From the NCBI RefSeq assembly GCF_048263515.1, contig NZ_JBLXEC010000019.1, positions 1-64,000 of the forward strand: 64,000 nucleotides of DNA. Reading direction: 5' to 3'. The notes beneath the pieces were generated by a model. That model saw only the letters and a program-made list of their open reading frames with translations, was not told where the DNA came from and did not search any database. Below are positions 32,656 to 41,757 of this stretch, in pieces (the first letter of the stretch is position 1; every line of letters starts with the position of its first letter). Source of the DNA: Marinovum sp048263515 (GTDB lineage Bacteria; Pseudomonadota; Alphaproteobacteria; Rhodobacterales; Rhodobacteraceae). Both the position numbers and the translations under genes were made by a program.

Positions 32656-34653
32656 TCAGTGGGGCGCGGGCGCCTCGGCGCGGCGGGGCTGCTCATGCTG
32701 CGGCGCCGGGCTGGCGATGCCGTTGTCCCTGGCCCAGAGCAGCAGCATCAGCAGCGCCCAGAGCGACTTGCCGGCATCGATGCGCCGGTTCTGGTGGCGC
32801 TGCCACAGCGCCGCGAGCTGCGCGCCATCGAGACCGAGCGCCGCGACCAGCGCCTGATCGCGGATCAACGTCACGCCCCAGGGCCGCAGGGCGCCGCGCA
32901 GCCAGTCATCGAGCGGCATGGCGAAGCCCTGCTTGGGGCGTTCGATCAGCGCCTGCGGGACATGGCGATACAGCAGCGCGCGCAGCAGTTTCTTGCCCTG
33001 GCGCCCGTCCACGTGCAGCCCGATCGGGATCTGCCGCGCCGCCTCTGCCACCCGCGCATCGAGAAACGGTGCGCGGGTTTCCAGCCCGACGCTCATCGCC
33101 GCGCGGTCCACCTTGACCAGGATATCGCCGGGCAGATAGCCGGTGGTGTCGCGCGCCATCATCCATTCCGCCATCTCCAGCCCGGACAGCTCCCGGGCCC
33201 GCGGGTCGCGGGGCGCCGGGGGCGCGGGGTCCAGAAGCAGGGTCTCGAGGGTCTGCCCGGTCGAGACCAAGGTCTGGTAGAACTCTTCGGCATTGCCCGC
33301 CGAACGCAGCGTCGCCGCCAGCTTCGGCAGGTTCTCCAGGGTGGTCAGCGGCAGGCCCAGTGCGGAGGTGGCATAGCGCGACATCCGCGGGCTGTGCATC
33401 CCCCAGCGCGCCGCCCCGGTGACGGCCCCGGCGCCGGCCTTGCGCAGGACCCGGGGCAGCTGCGTGACCTTCTCCCACAGCCCCGGCCCGCGGACATGAC
33501 GGTTGTAGCCGCCGAAGACCTCATCCCCGCCATCGCCGGTCAGGGCGACCGTCACATGCTGGCGGGCCGAACGGCACAGCAGGGTCGTGGGGATCTGCGA
33601 ACTGTCCGCGAAGGGCTCGTCATAGATACGCGGCAGATCCGCCACGATGGCCAGCGCATCCGCCTCTTTGAGGATGAACTCGGTGTGCTCGGTGCCGAGG
33701 TGCTCTGCCACGGCGGCGGCATGCGGGGCCTCGTTGAACCGCGCATCCTCGAAACCGATCGAGAAGCTCCGCACCTGCCGGTCGGATCCGGCCTGCATCA
33801 GGCTGGCCACCAGCGAGGAATCGACACCGCCGGAGAGGAAGCATCCGAGCGGCACGTCACTGATCATCTGATCGCTCACCACCTCCTCGAGCACCTGCTC
33901 GAGGCGGGCGACCGCCGCCCCCGGGTCGGTGACCGGGGCAGGCCGGCCGAACTGGGCCTCGATTTCGGCGTAACGGCGCGCCTCGGGCGCGGCCCCGGCA
34001 CGCAGATCGAGGATGCTGCCGGGCATCACCTTGCGGACCCCTGACAGAATGCACAGGTGGTCGGGGACATAGCCGTACCTCAGATAGGCGGCGAGGGCGG
34101 CGGGATCGATCTGCGGGTCCAGCCCGCCTGCGCGCAGGGCCCGCAGCTCCGAGCCGAAGCTCCAGCCCCCGGCCTGCTCTGCGACATAGAGCGGCTTTTC
34201 CCCCATCCGGTCGCGCGCCAGCGACAGCCTCTGGCTCTGACGGTCCCAGAGCGCCAGGGCGAACATCCCGCAAGCCGTCGCGAGCGCAGGCTCGAGCCCC
34301 CATGTGGCAATCGCCATCAGCAGGGTTTCCGTGTCGGAATGGCCGGTCCAGGCAAGCCCCGGCACCGCCTCCGTCAACCGGGCGCGCAGCGCCAGGTGGT
34401 TGTAGATCTCGCCGTTGAAGACGATGACATAGCGGCCGCAGGGCGAATGCATCGGTTGCGCCCCCGAGGGGCTCAGATCGAGGATCGACAGCCGCCGATG
34501 GCCGAGCGCCACCCCGGTGCTCTCTTCCAGCCAGTAGCCCTCTGCATCGGGGCCGCGATGGGCAATCGCCCGGGTCATCGCCTGCAGCTTGTGACGCGCC
34601 TTCGCAGCCGCGTCAAACGGGTGGAAGGTCACGAAACCCGCTAGTCCACACAT
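32656..34653 (-). CDS. asnB: Asparagine-synthase-type glutamine amidotransferase
   Basis: A 665-residue class II glutamine amidotransferase. The N-terminal Ntn-hydrolase domain has nucleophile Cys2 (MCGLAGF), RGPDAEG and NGEIYNH. The synthetase domain has the PPi-loop SGGVDSS (274-280) and LTGDGGDEVFGGYNRH. In polysaccharide clusters these proteins usually do not make asparagine but convert a sugar uronic acid to its amide, and a UDP-sugar 6-dehydrogenase is present at 56403 (inference). The start overlaps the end of the upstream glycosyltransferase by 13 bases, so it is coupled to it. The length and all catalytic motifs are intact. A promoter of its own is unlikely. Confidence 0.9.
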   Translation of the reverse strand: MCGLAGFVTFHPFDAAAKARHKLQAMTRAIAHRGPDAEGYWLEESTGVALGHRRLSILDLSPSGAQPMHSPCGRYVIVFNGEIYNHLALRARLTEAVPGLAWTGHSDTETLLMAIATWGLEPALATACGMFALALWDRQSQRLSLARDRMGEKPLYVAEQAGGWSFGSELRALRAGGLDPQIDPAALAAYLRYGYVPDHLCILSGVRKVMPGSILDLRAGAAPEARRYAEIEAQFGRPAPVTDPGAAVARLEQVLEEVVSDQMISDVPLGCFLSGGVDSSLVASLMQAGSDRQVRSFSIGFEDARFNEAPHAAAVAEHLGTEHTEFILKEADALAIVADLPRIYDEPFADSSQIPTTLLCRSARQHVTVALTGDGGDEVFGGYNRHVRGPGLWEKVTQLPRVLRKAGAGAVTGAARWGMHSPRMSRYATSALGLPLTTLENLPKLAATLRSAGNAEEFYQTLVSTGQTLETLLLDPAPPAPRDPRARELSGLEMAEWMMARDTTGYLPGDILVKVDRAAMSVGLETRAPFLDARVAEAARQIPIGLHVDGRQGKKLLRALLYRHVPQALIERPKQGFAMPLDDWLRGALRPWGVTLIRDQALVAALGLDGAQLAALWQRHQNRRIDAGKSLWALLMLLLWARDNGIASPAPQHEQPRRAEAPAPH

Positions 34654-35744
34654 GCCGGAGGTCTCCCAGTTGCTGGCCGTGACAGAAGCGCGTCACAGGC
34701 GGCGCGGTAATCGTCCTGAAACAGATCGGCCCCGGCCCATCGGGCCGCGGCACGGTCCGAAAGCGCACGCCAGGACGCGGGATCGTCGATGAGGGCGGTG
34801 ACCCGCCGGGCGGTGTCTTCCGGGGTGGTGACATGCAGGCCGGTCACGCCATCCTGGCAATAGGAGGGGATTTCGCCCACCGGCGTCACCACCGGCACCA
34901 GGCCGACCGCCATCGCCTCGATCACCGACATGGCCATGCCCTCGAAATGGCTGGTCTGCAGGTAGAAGCTGTAGTCGCGGGCGCGCGCCAGCAGCGCCTC
35001 CTGCGGCAGAGGTCCGGGAATGCGCACCGCCTCGTCCAGCCCGAGGGCGTGCGCCTGCGCCTGCAGCCCGGCCAGCGCCCCGCGATCGGGGCCGAAGATG
35101 TCAAAGCGCGCGCCCGGCACCCGCTTGCGGATCGCGGCAAAAACCTCGAGCGCCCGCCCGAGGTTCTTTTCCGCCTGCAGCCGCCCCCAGTAGATGAACC
35201 GCGGCGCGATGGCGCCGGTGCCGGCCTGCGGCGGCGCCCGCCGGTCCAGGCCGGGCGGGCGCCGGGTCAGAAACGACAGCACCCGCGCCCGTCCCCGCGC
35301 CGCGGCCGGCACGCGGGCTTCCAGCGTTGTCGGGGAATCCGCCCAGATCTCGTCGGCCAGATACATCGCGGCCCGGTTCAGCAGCCGATCCGGCAGGTGA
35401 ACATCGACCGCGGAATGCAGGAACAGCACGGTCCGGGTCCGGGGCCGCAGGAGCTTGAGGGCGATGACCGTCGGGCAGCTGCGCCAGAGCGAGGCCACCA
35501 CCAGATCGGCGCGGCTTTGCAGCGCGAACCGCAACAGCTTCCAATGCGCCACCGGGTGATTGACCGAGACGGCCGGCCCGTGCCAGTCCTCCGGAAACAC
35601 CTCGACGGCGGAATGGCTCACCAGATAGGCCCGCCGGAACCGCACCGCCCCGGCGCGGCCGTCCCAGCGGGCCGGGACGGTGCGCGCCGCGGTTTCCACC
35701 CCGCCGACCGTGTCATAGGGGATCAGGTGAAGGACCTCGGGCAT
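34641..35744 (-). CDS. Glycosyltransferase, family 4 type (GT-B)
   Basis: A 367-residue GT-B glycosyltransferase. The N-terminal GGVETAART loop binds the acceptor side. The C-terminal domain shows YWGRLQAEKNL (the K of the nucleotide-sugar site) and the E-x7-E region SHFEGMAMSVIEAMAVG. Such enzymes add a hexose or hexosamine to lipid-linked repeats at the cytoplasmic face. The start ATG shares one base with the stop of the preceding glycosyltransferase (TGATG), showing coupling. Donor and acceptor cannot be read from sequence. Confidence 0.9.
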   Translation of the reverse strand: MPEVLHLIPYDTVGGVETAARTVPARWDGRAGAVRFRRAYLVSHSAVEVFPEDWHGPAVSVNHPVAHWKLLRFALQSRADLVVASLWRSCPTVIALKLLRPRTRTVLFLHSAVDVHLPDRLLNRAAMYLADEIWADSPTTLEARVPAAARGRARVLSFLTRRPPGLDRRAPPQAGTGAIAPRFIYWGRLQAEKNLGRALEVFAAIRKRVPGARFDIFGPDRGALAGLQAQAHALGLDEAVRIPGPLPQEALLARARDYSFYLQTSHFEGMAMSVIEAMAVGLVPVVTPVGEIPSYCQDGVTGLHVTTPEDTARRVTALIDDPASWRALSDRAAARWAGADLFQDDYRAACDALLSRPATGRPPACVD

Positions 35745-36883
35745 CACCCGCCGGCCCGGGCGCGGATGAGCCCTTCAGTGAGCGCCTCATAGGCCTGCGC
35801 CGTCCGCTTCGCATCATACTGGCTCAGCGCGCGGGCCCGGGCCGCCGCCCCGAGGCGCCGGGCCTCCTCGGGCGCGTCCAGGAGGCCGGCGATCGCCGCC
35901 TGAAGCGCCGCCGCATCGCGCGAGGGATAGAGCAGCCCGACATCGGGCGTGACCATGTTGGTGACCCCCGAGACCGCGCCGGCAATCACCGGCAGCCCCA
36001 CTGCCATCGCCTGCATGATCGAATTGCTCATGGTCTCGCCGAGGCTCGCGTGCACGTAGATGTCCAGTCCGCGCAGCAGGTCGCGCACCCCGTCCGCGCC
36101 CAGCGTGCCGTGCAGGGTGACCCGGTCCTGCAACCCGCGCCGCGCGATCTCGGCCTCCAGCCCGGACCGGGTGGTGCCGTCCCCGGCGATCTCGAGCCGG
36201 GCGTCCAGCGCCGGGCGCGCCGCGCAAAGCCGGTCGAAGGCATCGATCAGGGTCAGGTGATCCTTGTTGGGCTGCAGCCGTGCCACCATGCCCAGACGCA
36301 CCACCGGCCCGGCCAGAAGCCGCTCCGCCCCTCCGGGCGCGGGGCTGAAGGCCTCGATATCGAGGCCGTTGCCGATGATCCGCACCTTGCCCGGCCGGTG
36401 CAGCCGCCGCAGCTTGGCCGCCGCCGTCTGCGCGGCATCCTCGGTGAGATGCACGATCGCATCGACGCTGGCATGGGCCACGGCCAGCGATCCCCAGTCC
36501 TTGGCCGACTTCGTGGACTGCGGCTCGGTCTCACGCACCAAGACCACCGCGCGCGAGCGGTTCCAGACCACCGAGGGGATCGTCGCCAGCCCATGGACGA
36601 AGACCAGATCGGGGTCGGTCTCGAAGATCGCCCGGCGCAGGGCCTTGTAAAAGGAGACATAGCCCCGGCCGGGCTGCTTGGGCACGTAGCGCCAGGCCAT
36701 CCCCCGCTGGTCGAGGCGCGTGACGTAATCCTGCAGCGGCGGTTCGACGCCGGTCAGCAGGACCAGATGCTCCGCATCGGCATAGAACCCCGCGTCCAGC
36801 ATGCCGAACATGACAGCGCCATGCCCGCCCAGTCCCGAATAGAGGACATGGACCACGCGCCTCGCTTTGTCTTTTCCCGTCAT
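35744..36883 (-). CDS. Glycosyltransferase, family 4 type (GT-B)
   Basis: A 379-residue GT-B enzyme. It has an early GGHGAVMFGML loop, VRETEPQS and IIGNGLDIEAF. The nucleotide-sugar site is LGMVARLQPNKDH, and HASLGETMSNSIMQAMAVG gives the E-x7-E-like segment. It is the first gene of a coupled triplet with the next glycosyltransferase and asnB, after a 136-base gap from the DUF2334 gene. The gap may hold an internal promoter. The sugar specificity is unknown. Confidence 0.9.
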   Translation of the reverse strand: MTGKDKARRVVHVLYSGLGGHGAVMFGMLDAGFYADAEHLVLLTGVEPPLQDYVTRLDQRGMAWRYVPKQPGRGYVSFYKALRRAIFETDPDLVFVHGLATIPSVVWNRSRAVVLVRETEPQSTKSAKDWGSLAVAHASVDAIVHLTEDAAQTAAAKLRRLHRPGKVRIIGNGLDIEAFSPAPGGAERLLAGPVVRLGMVARLQPNKDHLTLIDAFDRLCAARPALDARLEIAGDGTTRSGLEAEIARRGLQDRVTLHGTLGADGVRDLLRGLDIYVHASLGETMSNSIMQAMAVGLPVIAGAVSGVTNMVTPDVGLLYPSRDAAALQAAIAGLLDAPEEARRLGAAARARALSQYDAKRTAQAYEALTEGLIRARAGG

Positions 36884-37019
36884 TGATGGCCTTCTCAGAA
36901 AGTTCCGCGGTTACACGATGGGGATCACAGGGCCGGAGGGGGGCTTTGCACCTTCCAAGGCGCGCCGGGTCATCTGCATGGGGTCTCCGATCCCTCCGAA
37001 ACCATGCCTGATATCCGGG

Positions 37020-37745
37020 TCACCGCAGCCGCCGCCTGGCCGTCAGGGCCAGCCGCAGCGGCAGGCCGAGCGGTGCTGCCAGGGCCGCGGGCCAGGCGCG
37101 TACGCAGGCCTGATCGAAGCCGATGATGCGCGCAGCATTGGCGGACACGAACTGGCCGAGGGCATCGATCTCGTCCAACGTCATGTTGTTCAGATGCAGG
37201 CACATCGTATAGGTGCCGAGCCCGAAATGCACCGGGCGCTCGAAGAGCTGCGGCACGAACCGCAGACCGCCCGCCTGCCAGGGAAACAGCCCGTAGCCAT
37301 CGGTCACCGTGGCAAAGCCCAGGGAGTTCAGGGCCCGGAGCGTCGCCCTGTCGTAGCTGTGAAACGGCGCCATGAAGACATCCGTGGCAAGGCCCTCGCC
37401 GGCCAGTATCCTCTGCCCCGCGGCCAGGTCGTCGTGCTGCGCCGCGAGCGGCCGGCCGGCGAATTCACTGCGCGGCGAGATGCCCAGCACCCCTCGCGCG
37501 CCGGTGTGGATCAGGTGCCGGTAGCCATGTTGCGAAATCGCCCAGCCCTGTGCCTGCAGGGCGCGCATCTGCGCCCAGAAGGCGGGGTCGGGGGCGTCGA
37601 TCTCGAGGTCGGGGTCGCGGTTGTCCGGCACGATCCCGAGGAGCGGCCGCACATCCGCGGCCGCGAAATGCGCCCGGGCCCGGGCGAATTTCTCATGGTC
37701 CATCGTCGGACAGATATCATCCAGCCGAATCACGAAACGTGCCAT
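37020..37745 (-). CDS. Polysaccharide-deacetylase-like protein (DUF2334 type)
   Basis: A 241-residue protein starting MARFVIRLDDICPTMD, in which the Asp-Asp pair is the NodB-type metal motif 1. WAISQHGYRHL provides the His-x3-His of motif 2, and FMAPFHSYD and later strands complete the fold. The ATG at 37743-37745 follows AAGGGCGC and begins 13 bases after the stop of the ATP-grasp/phosphatase gene. These proteins are related to carbohydrate esterase family 4. Deacetylation of a glycan precursor is likely, but the DUF2334 subgroup has no fixed substrate. No signal peptide is seen, so it acts in the cytoplasm. Confidence 0.8.
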   Translation of the reverse strand: MARFVIRLDDICPTMDHEKFARARAHFAAADVRPLLGIVPDNRDPDLEIDAPDPAFWAQMRALQAQGWAISQHGYRHLIHTGARGVLGISPRSEFAGRPLAAQHDDLAAGQRILAGEGLATDVFMAPFHSYDRATLRALNSLGFATVTDGYGLFPWQAGGLRFVPQLFERPVHFGLGTYTMCLHLNNMTLDEIDALGQFVSANAARIIGFDQACVRAWPAALAAPLGLPLRLALTARRRLR

Positions 37746-37758
37746 CACAAGCGCCCTT

Positions 37759-39450
37759 TCACCCGGTCTGATCCCGCAGCACCGCGTCGATCCGTTCGAA
37801 ACAGGCCCTGTAGACGGCTTCCGGCGCGCCTTGGGGGTCATGCAGCTCGCCCGAGGCCTCCACCGCAAGATCGTCGAACAGCAGGATCTGCGACCGAAGC
37901 GCGGGGCAGAGCCTCAGCGCATCCGCCCGGGTCCGGTGATCGAAGACGACGACACGCGCGCCTTCGGCGAGAAAGCCCTTGCAGCTGTGCAGGTTGGTGG
38001 ACCGGTGCGCGGCGCCGTCCCGGCCGGTCTCGGCAAGAAACCGGGCCGCCGCCGGGCTGATGCCCCGGCCCTGAAACGGCAGCACGCCGGCAGAGCGGAC
38101 CCTGCCGAACCCCGCCTCCCGGAACAGGATCTCCGCCACCGCGCTGCGGTTGATATTGCCCTGGCACAGGAACAGAAGCGGCTCCTGCGGGTCGAGGCGC
38201 CGGAAGCGGTGGCGATGGCCGAGGCGCGCCCTGGTGATCCCCACCGCCAGACCGCCTCGGCGGCCCAGCCGGGCCAGTACCGGGTTGAACTGTCCCAGGG
38301 CCGGCAGGGGATCGTCGCCCTGTTCGATGTCGAGATGTTCCCGCTTCAGAAGCGCGCGGGGCCCGGCCGCCAGCCAGTCGAGCAGCGGCGAGTTGCGCCC
38401 GGCCCAGCGGCGGCGCTGTCCGACGACCCAGCGCAGGTCGTTCTTGAGATTGCGCACCCGCACCGGGCGGTCACTGCGGATCAGCGTCTCCGGCAGCGGC
38501 AGGCCCAGCGTCTGGGCCACCGCGAGCGCCGGGAAATCCACTCCGGCGCGGATCGCCGTCTCGATCGACCCCCAGGGGCGGCAGTTCATCTCCATGATCG
38601 CCCGCCGCGCCCCCTCCTGCTTGAGCTCGACCATCATCAGCCCCGACCAGCCCAGCCGGGCGGCAATCTCGCGCGCCAGCCGCACATCGGCCTCGGGCAC
38701 CGGCATGTTGCAGCGAAAGCTGCTGCCGCCACCCTCAGGGGGCTCGTGCAGACGACGGTTCATGCTGACGGCCACCAGCCGGCCCTGATCGGCCAGCAGG
38801 TTCAGCCCGACACCCTGCCCCGCCACCGGTTTCTGGACCAGAACCGGCAGCCGCGGCAGGTCTTCCGAGAGCTTCCGCTCGAGCTGCGCAGGGGTTGTGC
38901 ATTTCTTCACCTCGAAGGTGTTGATGAAACCGTCGGACAGCAGGCAACTGCGCACCGGCTTGGCATAGACCGGTCCGGCGGCCAGAAGATCGAACCCGGG
39001 CCCCGGATCCATGCCCTGCGCCAGCAGCACGCCCTCGGGCGCCTGCAGCCCGACCTGCCGCGCCAGACCCAGGGCCTCGGCCTTGTCCACCGCCAGACGA
39101 TAGGCCTCGGGGTCCGGGCCGACGATCGCCGTGCGCGCGGACAGGGCTGCATGGTCCGCGTAGACCAGTTCGCAGGCCATGTCGGTGATCGGAAAGACCG
39201 CATCATAGGCGGTCGCCTCCAGATGCGCGCCGAGCCGGTCGCGCACCGCGGCGGTCTCGGTCACCGGCGATCCGAAATGGAACCGCCTGCGGCAGTAGCG
39301 CGAGAGTTCCGCCGGCTGGCGGAGCCGGTCGAAGGCCAGGATCTCGACGATGGCGCCGCGCCGGCCCAGCGACCGGCAGACCGACAGGGCGGCCCGTTCG
39401 TTGCTGCCAAGCAGCAGGATGCGCCGGCCGGACAGGGAGAGCTCAGTCAT
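37759..39450 (-). CDS. ATP-grasp ligase fused to low-molecular-weight phosphatase domain
   Basis: A 563-residue fusion. The N-terminal about 400 residues are an ATP-grasp protein: pre-ATP-grasp LLLGSNERAALSV, then YAKPVRSCLL, VLVQKPVAGQGVG and MMVELKQEGARRAIMEMNCRPWGS for metal binding. Residues about 424-563 are a low-molecular-weight protein-tyrosine phosphatase fold. LFLCQGNINRS carries nucleophile Cys429 and Arg435 (C-x5-R), and HDPQGAP gives the general-acid Asp loop. The usual serine after the arginine is kept. It overlaps the upstream acyltransferase stop by one base. The ligase may attach an amino acid or acyl group to a glycan. The phosphatase might act on a sugar phosphate or on the BY-kinase system (inference). 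Confidence 0.88.
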   Translation of the reverse strand: MTELSLSGRRILLLGSNERAALSVCRSLGRRGAIVEILAFDRLRQPAELSRYCRRRFHFGSPVTETAAVRDRLGAHLEATAYDAVFPITDMACELVYADHAALSARTAIVGPDPEAYRLAVDKAEALGLARQVGLQAPEGVLLAQGMDPGPGFDLLAAGPVYAKPVRSCLLSDGFINTFEVKKCTTPAQLERKLSEDLPRLPVLVQKPVAGQGVGLNLLADQGRLVAVSMNRRLHEPPEGGGSSFRCNMPVPEADVRLAREIAARLGWSGLMMVELKQEGARRAIMEMNCRPWGSIETAIRAGVDFPALAVAQTLGLPLPETLIRSDRPVRVRNLKNDLRWVVGQRRRWAGRNSPLLDWLAAGPRALLKREHLDIEQGDDPLPALGQFNPVLARLGRRGGLAVGITRARLGHRHRFRRLDPQEPLLFLCQGNINRSAVAEILFREAGFGRVRSAGVLPFQGRGISPAAARFLAETGRDGAAHRSTNLHSCKGFLAEGARVVVFDHRTRADALRLCPALRSQILLFDDLAVEASGELHDPQGAPEAVYRACFERIDAVLRDQTG

Positions 39451-40037
39451 CAGCCAGGCTCATCCTGCGGCGGTTGCTTCCTGGTCTTGCGGGTCCGGTC
39501 GCCGATCACCCGCGCCGGCACGCCGGCCAGAATGGCATTGTCGGGAAAGCTGCAGGTGACCACCGCATTGGCCCCGATCCGCACGCCATCGCCCAGGCGG
39601 ATGCCGCCGAACAGCTTGGCCCCCGGGCCGATATAGACATCGTCGCCGAGATGCGGGGCCTTGCCGTTCTTCAGCCCGATGTTGACGCAGACATTGATAT
39701 GCGCGCCCGCCCCGAGACGCGCCTCGGCGCTGATCACGATCGTGCCCCAGTGGTTGAGCCGCAATCCCGGACCGCAGGTATTGGGCGGAATGGTGAAGCC
39801 GAGGTATATCGACAGCAGGCGGAAATAGACGAGCAGGAGGGCCCGTTCGAGGCGCCCGAGGGGCCCCGGGGGGCAGTTTTTCCGATATTCGACCCGGCGC
39901 AGCACGCGCAGGAAGTGAACCGTCGGATGGCGCAGCCCCATGCCGAACCGCCAGCCGGCCAGCCTGGCGGCCTCGAGATCGGCTTTGACCCAGGCGCGGT
40001 ATGCCTCTTTCGAACGGATGAGAGGGGCCTGCTGCAT
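39450..40037 (-). CDS. Left-handed beta-helix acyltransferase (serine-acetyltransferase-like)
   Basis: A 195-residue protein. Its second half is a hexapeptide-repeat beta-helix: NHWGTIVISAEARLGAG, INVCVNIGLKNG, LGDDVYIGPGAKLFGG and IGANAVVTCSF. It ends in the GVPARVIG signature of acetyltransferases of the CysE/NodL group. The first 80 residues are helical with a hydrophobic part near 75-95. It probably O- or N-acetylates a sugar of the repeat unit. One-base stop/start overlaps (TGATG) on both sides place it in a tight coupled run of formyltransferase, acyltransferase and ATP-grasp/phosphatase. Confidence 0.88.
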   Translation of the reverse strand: MQQAPLIRSKEAYRAWVKADLEAARLAGWRFGMGLRHPTVHFLRVLRRVEYRKNCPPGPLGRLERALLLVYFRLLSIYLGFTIPPNTCGPGLRLNHWGTIVISAEARLGAGAHINVCVNIGLKNGKAPHLGDDVYIGPGAKLFGGIRLGDGVRIGANAVVTCSFPDNAILAGVPARVIGDRTRKTRKQPPQDEPG

Positions 40038-40804
40038 CACCGCACCCCGCGTTGCCGCCCGGCCAGATACTGCCCCAGCGTCGGATGATACCATTGCCGT
40101 CCCGCACCGGCGGTCGTCACCGGCTCGGGCAGCCCCTGCCCCGTGCCGAGCCCTTGCAGGACCGCGACCAGCGCCGGCAGCGCGGCGGCCAGCTGAAGCA
40201 GCGGATAGGTCACGAAACTGTCTTCCGGGGCGGGCGCCGGGCGGAGATGCGCCAGCACCGCACCGGTATCGACACCGGGATCGACCAGATGCAGCGTCGC
40301 GCCGAAGTCCTGCGGGCGCCCTGACCACAGCGCCCAGTAGCCGCCATGCACGCCGCGGAACTCCGGGGTGATCCCGGCGTGGATGTTCAGCACCGGCACG
40401 CCGGCGGCCTGCAGCACCTCGGGCTTGACGATGCGGGTGCCGCTGAGCACCACCGCCTGCGGCGCAAGCCGCTGCAGGAGAGTGCGGGTCTCGGGCGCAT
40501 TGACGGAGGCAATCTCGATCATCCGGTCCGCCGGCAGGGGGTCGGCGCGCAGCCCGTGGGCGCTGCGGATCGCGGCCAGCCGCGCGCCGGCGCGGCGTCG
40601 CAAGGGCGGCAGGACCAGCGCCATGAACAGCAACTGGCCGACCACCGCACGCCAGCCCAGCCGGCGGGCCCGCCCGCGCAGCAGGGCCCGCCGGGACTGC
40701 GCCGGTTCGATCAGGACGGCCAGGGGCGAAAGCCCGGCATCCTCTAGGTAATTGACCAGGATGTCGGTGGGCGGGCCACCGGAGGCCAGAACCACCAGCC
40801 TCAT
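40037..40804 (-). CDS. Formyltransferase-family protein
   Basis: A 255-residue protein of the methionyl-tRNA formyltransferase / GART fold. The catalytic triad is visible: Asn140 and His142 in VLNIHAGITPEFRG, and Asp179 in LVDPGVDTG. VLSGTRIVKPEVL is the preceding folate-domain strand. It lacks the C-terminal tRNA-binding domain, so the substrate is probably a sugar nucleotide. N-formylated amino sugars occur in surface glycans and are made by such enzymes. The basic insert at about 35-75 is unusual. The start overlaps the deacetylase stop by four bases. Confidence 0.85.
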   Translation of the reverse strand: MRLVVLASGGPPTDILVNYLEDAGLSPLAVLIEPAQSRRALLRGRARRLGWRAVVGQLLFMALVLPPLRRRAGARLAAIRSAHGLRADPLPADRMIEIASVNAPETRTLLQRLAPQAVVLSGTRIVKPEVLQAAGVPVLNIHAGITPEFRGVHGGYWALWSGRPQDFGATLHLVDPGVDTGAVLAHLRPAPAPEDSFVTYPLLQLAAALPALVAVLQGLGTGQGLPEPVTTAGAGRQWYHPTLGQYLAGRQRGVR

Positions 40805-41757
40805 TCGCGGCCTCCGCTCTCGGCCATGCAGCGTGACACCATCCCGTAGTCGCCCTGCAGGCGCTTGAAATGCGCGATGAGCCGGTCGAGGCCGGCCAGG
40901 TTGGCCTCGGTCTCGGCACCGAAATTATGCGGATGCCACCACAGGTGAAACCCGGCCCCGCTGCGCGCCGCCCGGGTCATCGCGCGTTCGATCACCGACA
41001 GGTGGCGCGGGTGGAGCGCCGCCAGACGCCCGGCGCGGGGCCGCAGAAAATGGCTGGCCGGCACGTTGTCGCCCCCGGGGCGGTAGAGATGCGGCCCGAG
41101 CACCCCGGTATGGGCATCGAGCAGGCGCAGGGCGCGGCGCGGCAGGGTCTGCCCCGGGCCCGCCGCCGGACGATAGGCCCAGGCCTGGGGCGTGCCGCGA
41201 TAGCGGCGGATGCCCCGGGGCCGGAGGGCGTCAAGATGCGCCGCGGCATATTGGTTGCGCGGAAAGACGATCGACCGCAGCGTGATCCCGCGCCGGGCCG
41301 CCACCTTGCAGGCCGCATCGAGATCGGCGACGAAGCTTTCGAGACTGGCGCCGGCCTCGAGGCCGTAGAAATGCGACATCGTGTGGGTGGCGATCTCCTG
41401 GCCCGGACAGGCGGCGATCCGGGCCACCAGAGAGGCCGCGAAATAGCAGGGGTCGAGGGCCTCGTCGCGGCCGATCTCGTCGAGGTAGCGGTAATTCGAC
41501 AGCGCCGCATTGGCATAGCGCGGCCGCAGCTCCTCGGGCGGCAGGGCCTCGAGCAGCTCCTCGCGCGAGCCGCAGAACAGCGCGCCGACCGTCGCCCAGG
41601 TGGCGGCGATCCCGTGCCGCTCGAAACGCGCCAGCATCTGCGGGATCGCCTCCCGCCCGCCAAGGATATGCCGGCCATAGCTTTCCCGCGTGGCGTGATC
41701 GCGCACCCCCCAGAGCAATTCGAAATCCAGCGAAAGAACCAGCTCGCCGCCGCTCAT
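40801..41757 (-). CDS. Polysaccharide deacetylase (NodB-like)
   Basis: A 318-residue cytoplasmic carbohydrate esterase 4 protein. LVLSLDFELLWG contains motif-1 Asp11. EIATHTMSHFYG is the metal-binding His-x3-His motif, and FPRNQYA is a motif-3 variant. LWWHPHNFG near the C-terminus carries the late catalytic histidine. It is close in style to deacetylases of O-antigen and EPS clusters. Four-base overlaps (ATGA) on both sides couple it to the glycosyltransferase upstream and the formyltransferase downstream. Deacetylation followed by formylation or acylation of the freed amine would be a sensible sequence (inference). Confidence 0.88.
   Translation of the reverse strand: MSGGELVLSLDFELLWGVRDHATRESYGRHILGGREAIPQMLARFERHGIAATWATVGALFCGSREELLEALPPEELRPRYANAALSNYRYLDEIGRDEALDPCYFAASLVARIAACPGQEIATHTMSHFYGLEAGASLESFVADLDAACKVAARRGITLRSIVFPRNQYAAAHLDALRPRGIRRYRGTPQAWAYRPAAGPGQTLPRRALRLLDAHTGVLGPHLYRPGGDNVPASHFLRPRAGRLAALHPRHLSVIERAMTRAARSGAGFHLWWHPHNFGAETEANLAGLDRLIAHFKRLQGDYGMVSRCMAESGGRE

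Noticed and set aside
32572..34044. Plus-strand frame of 490 codons opposite asnB
   Set aside because: Shadow frame: the asnB motifs on the other strand are complete, and this frame has no protein-like composition.
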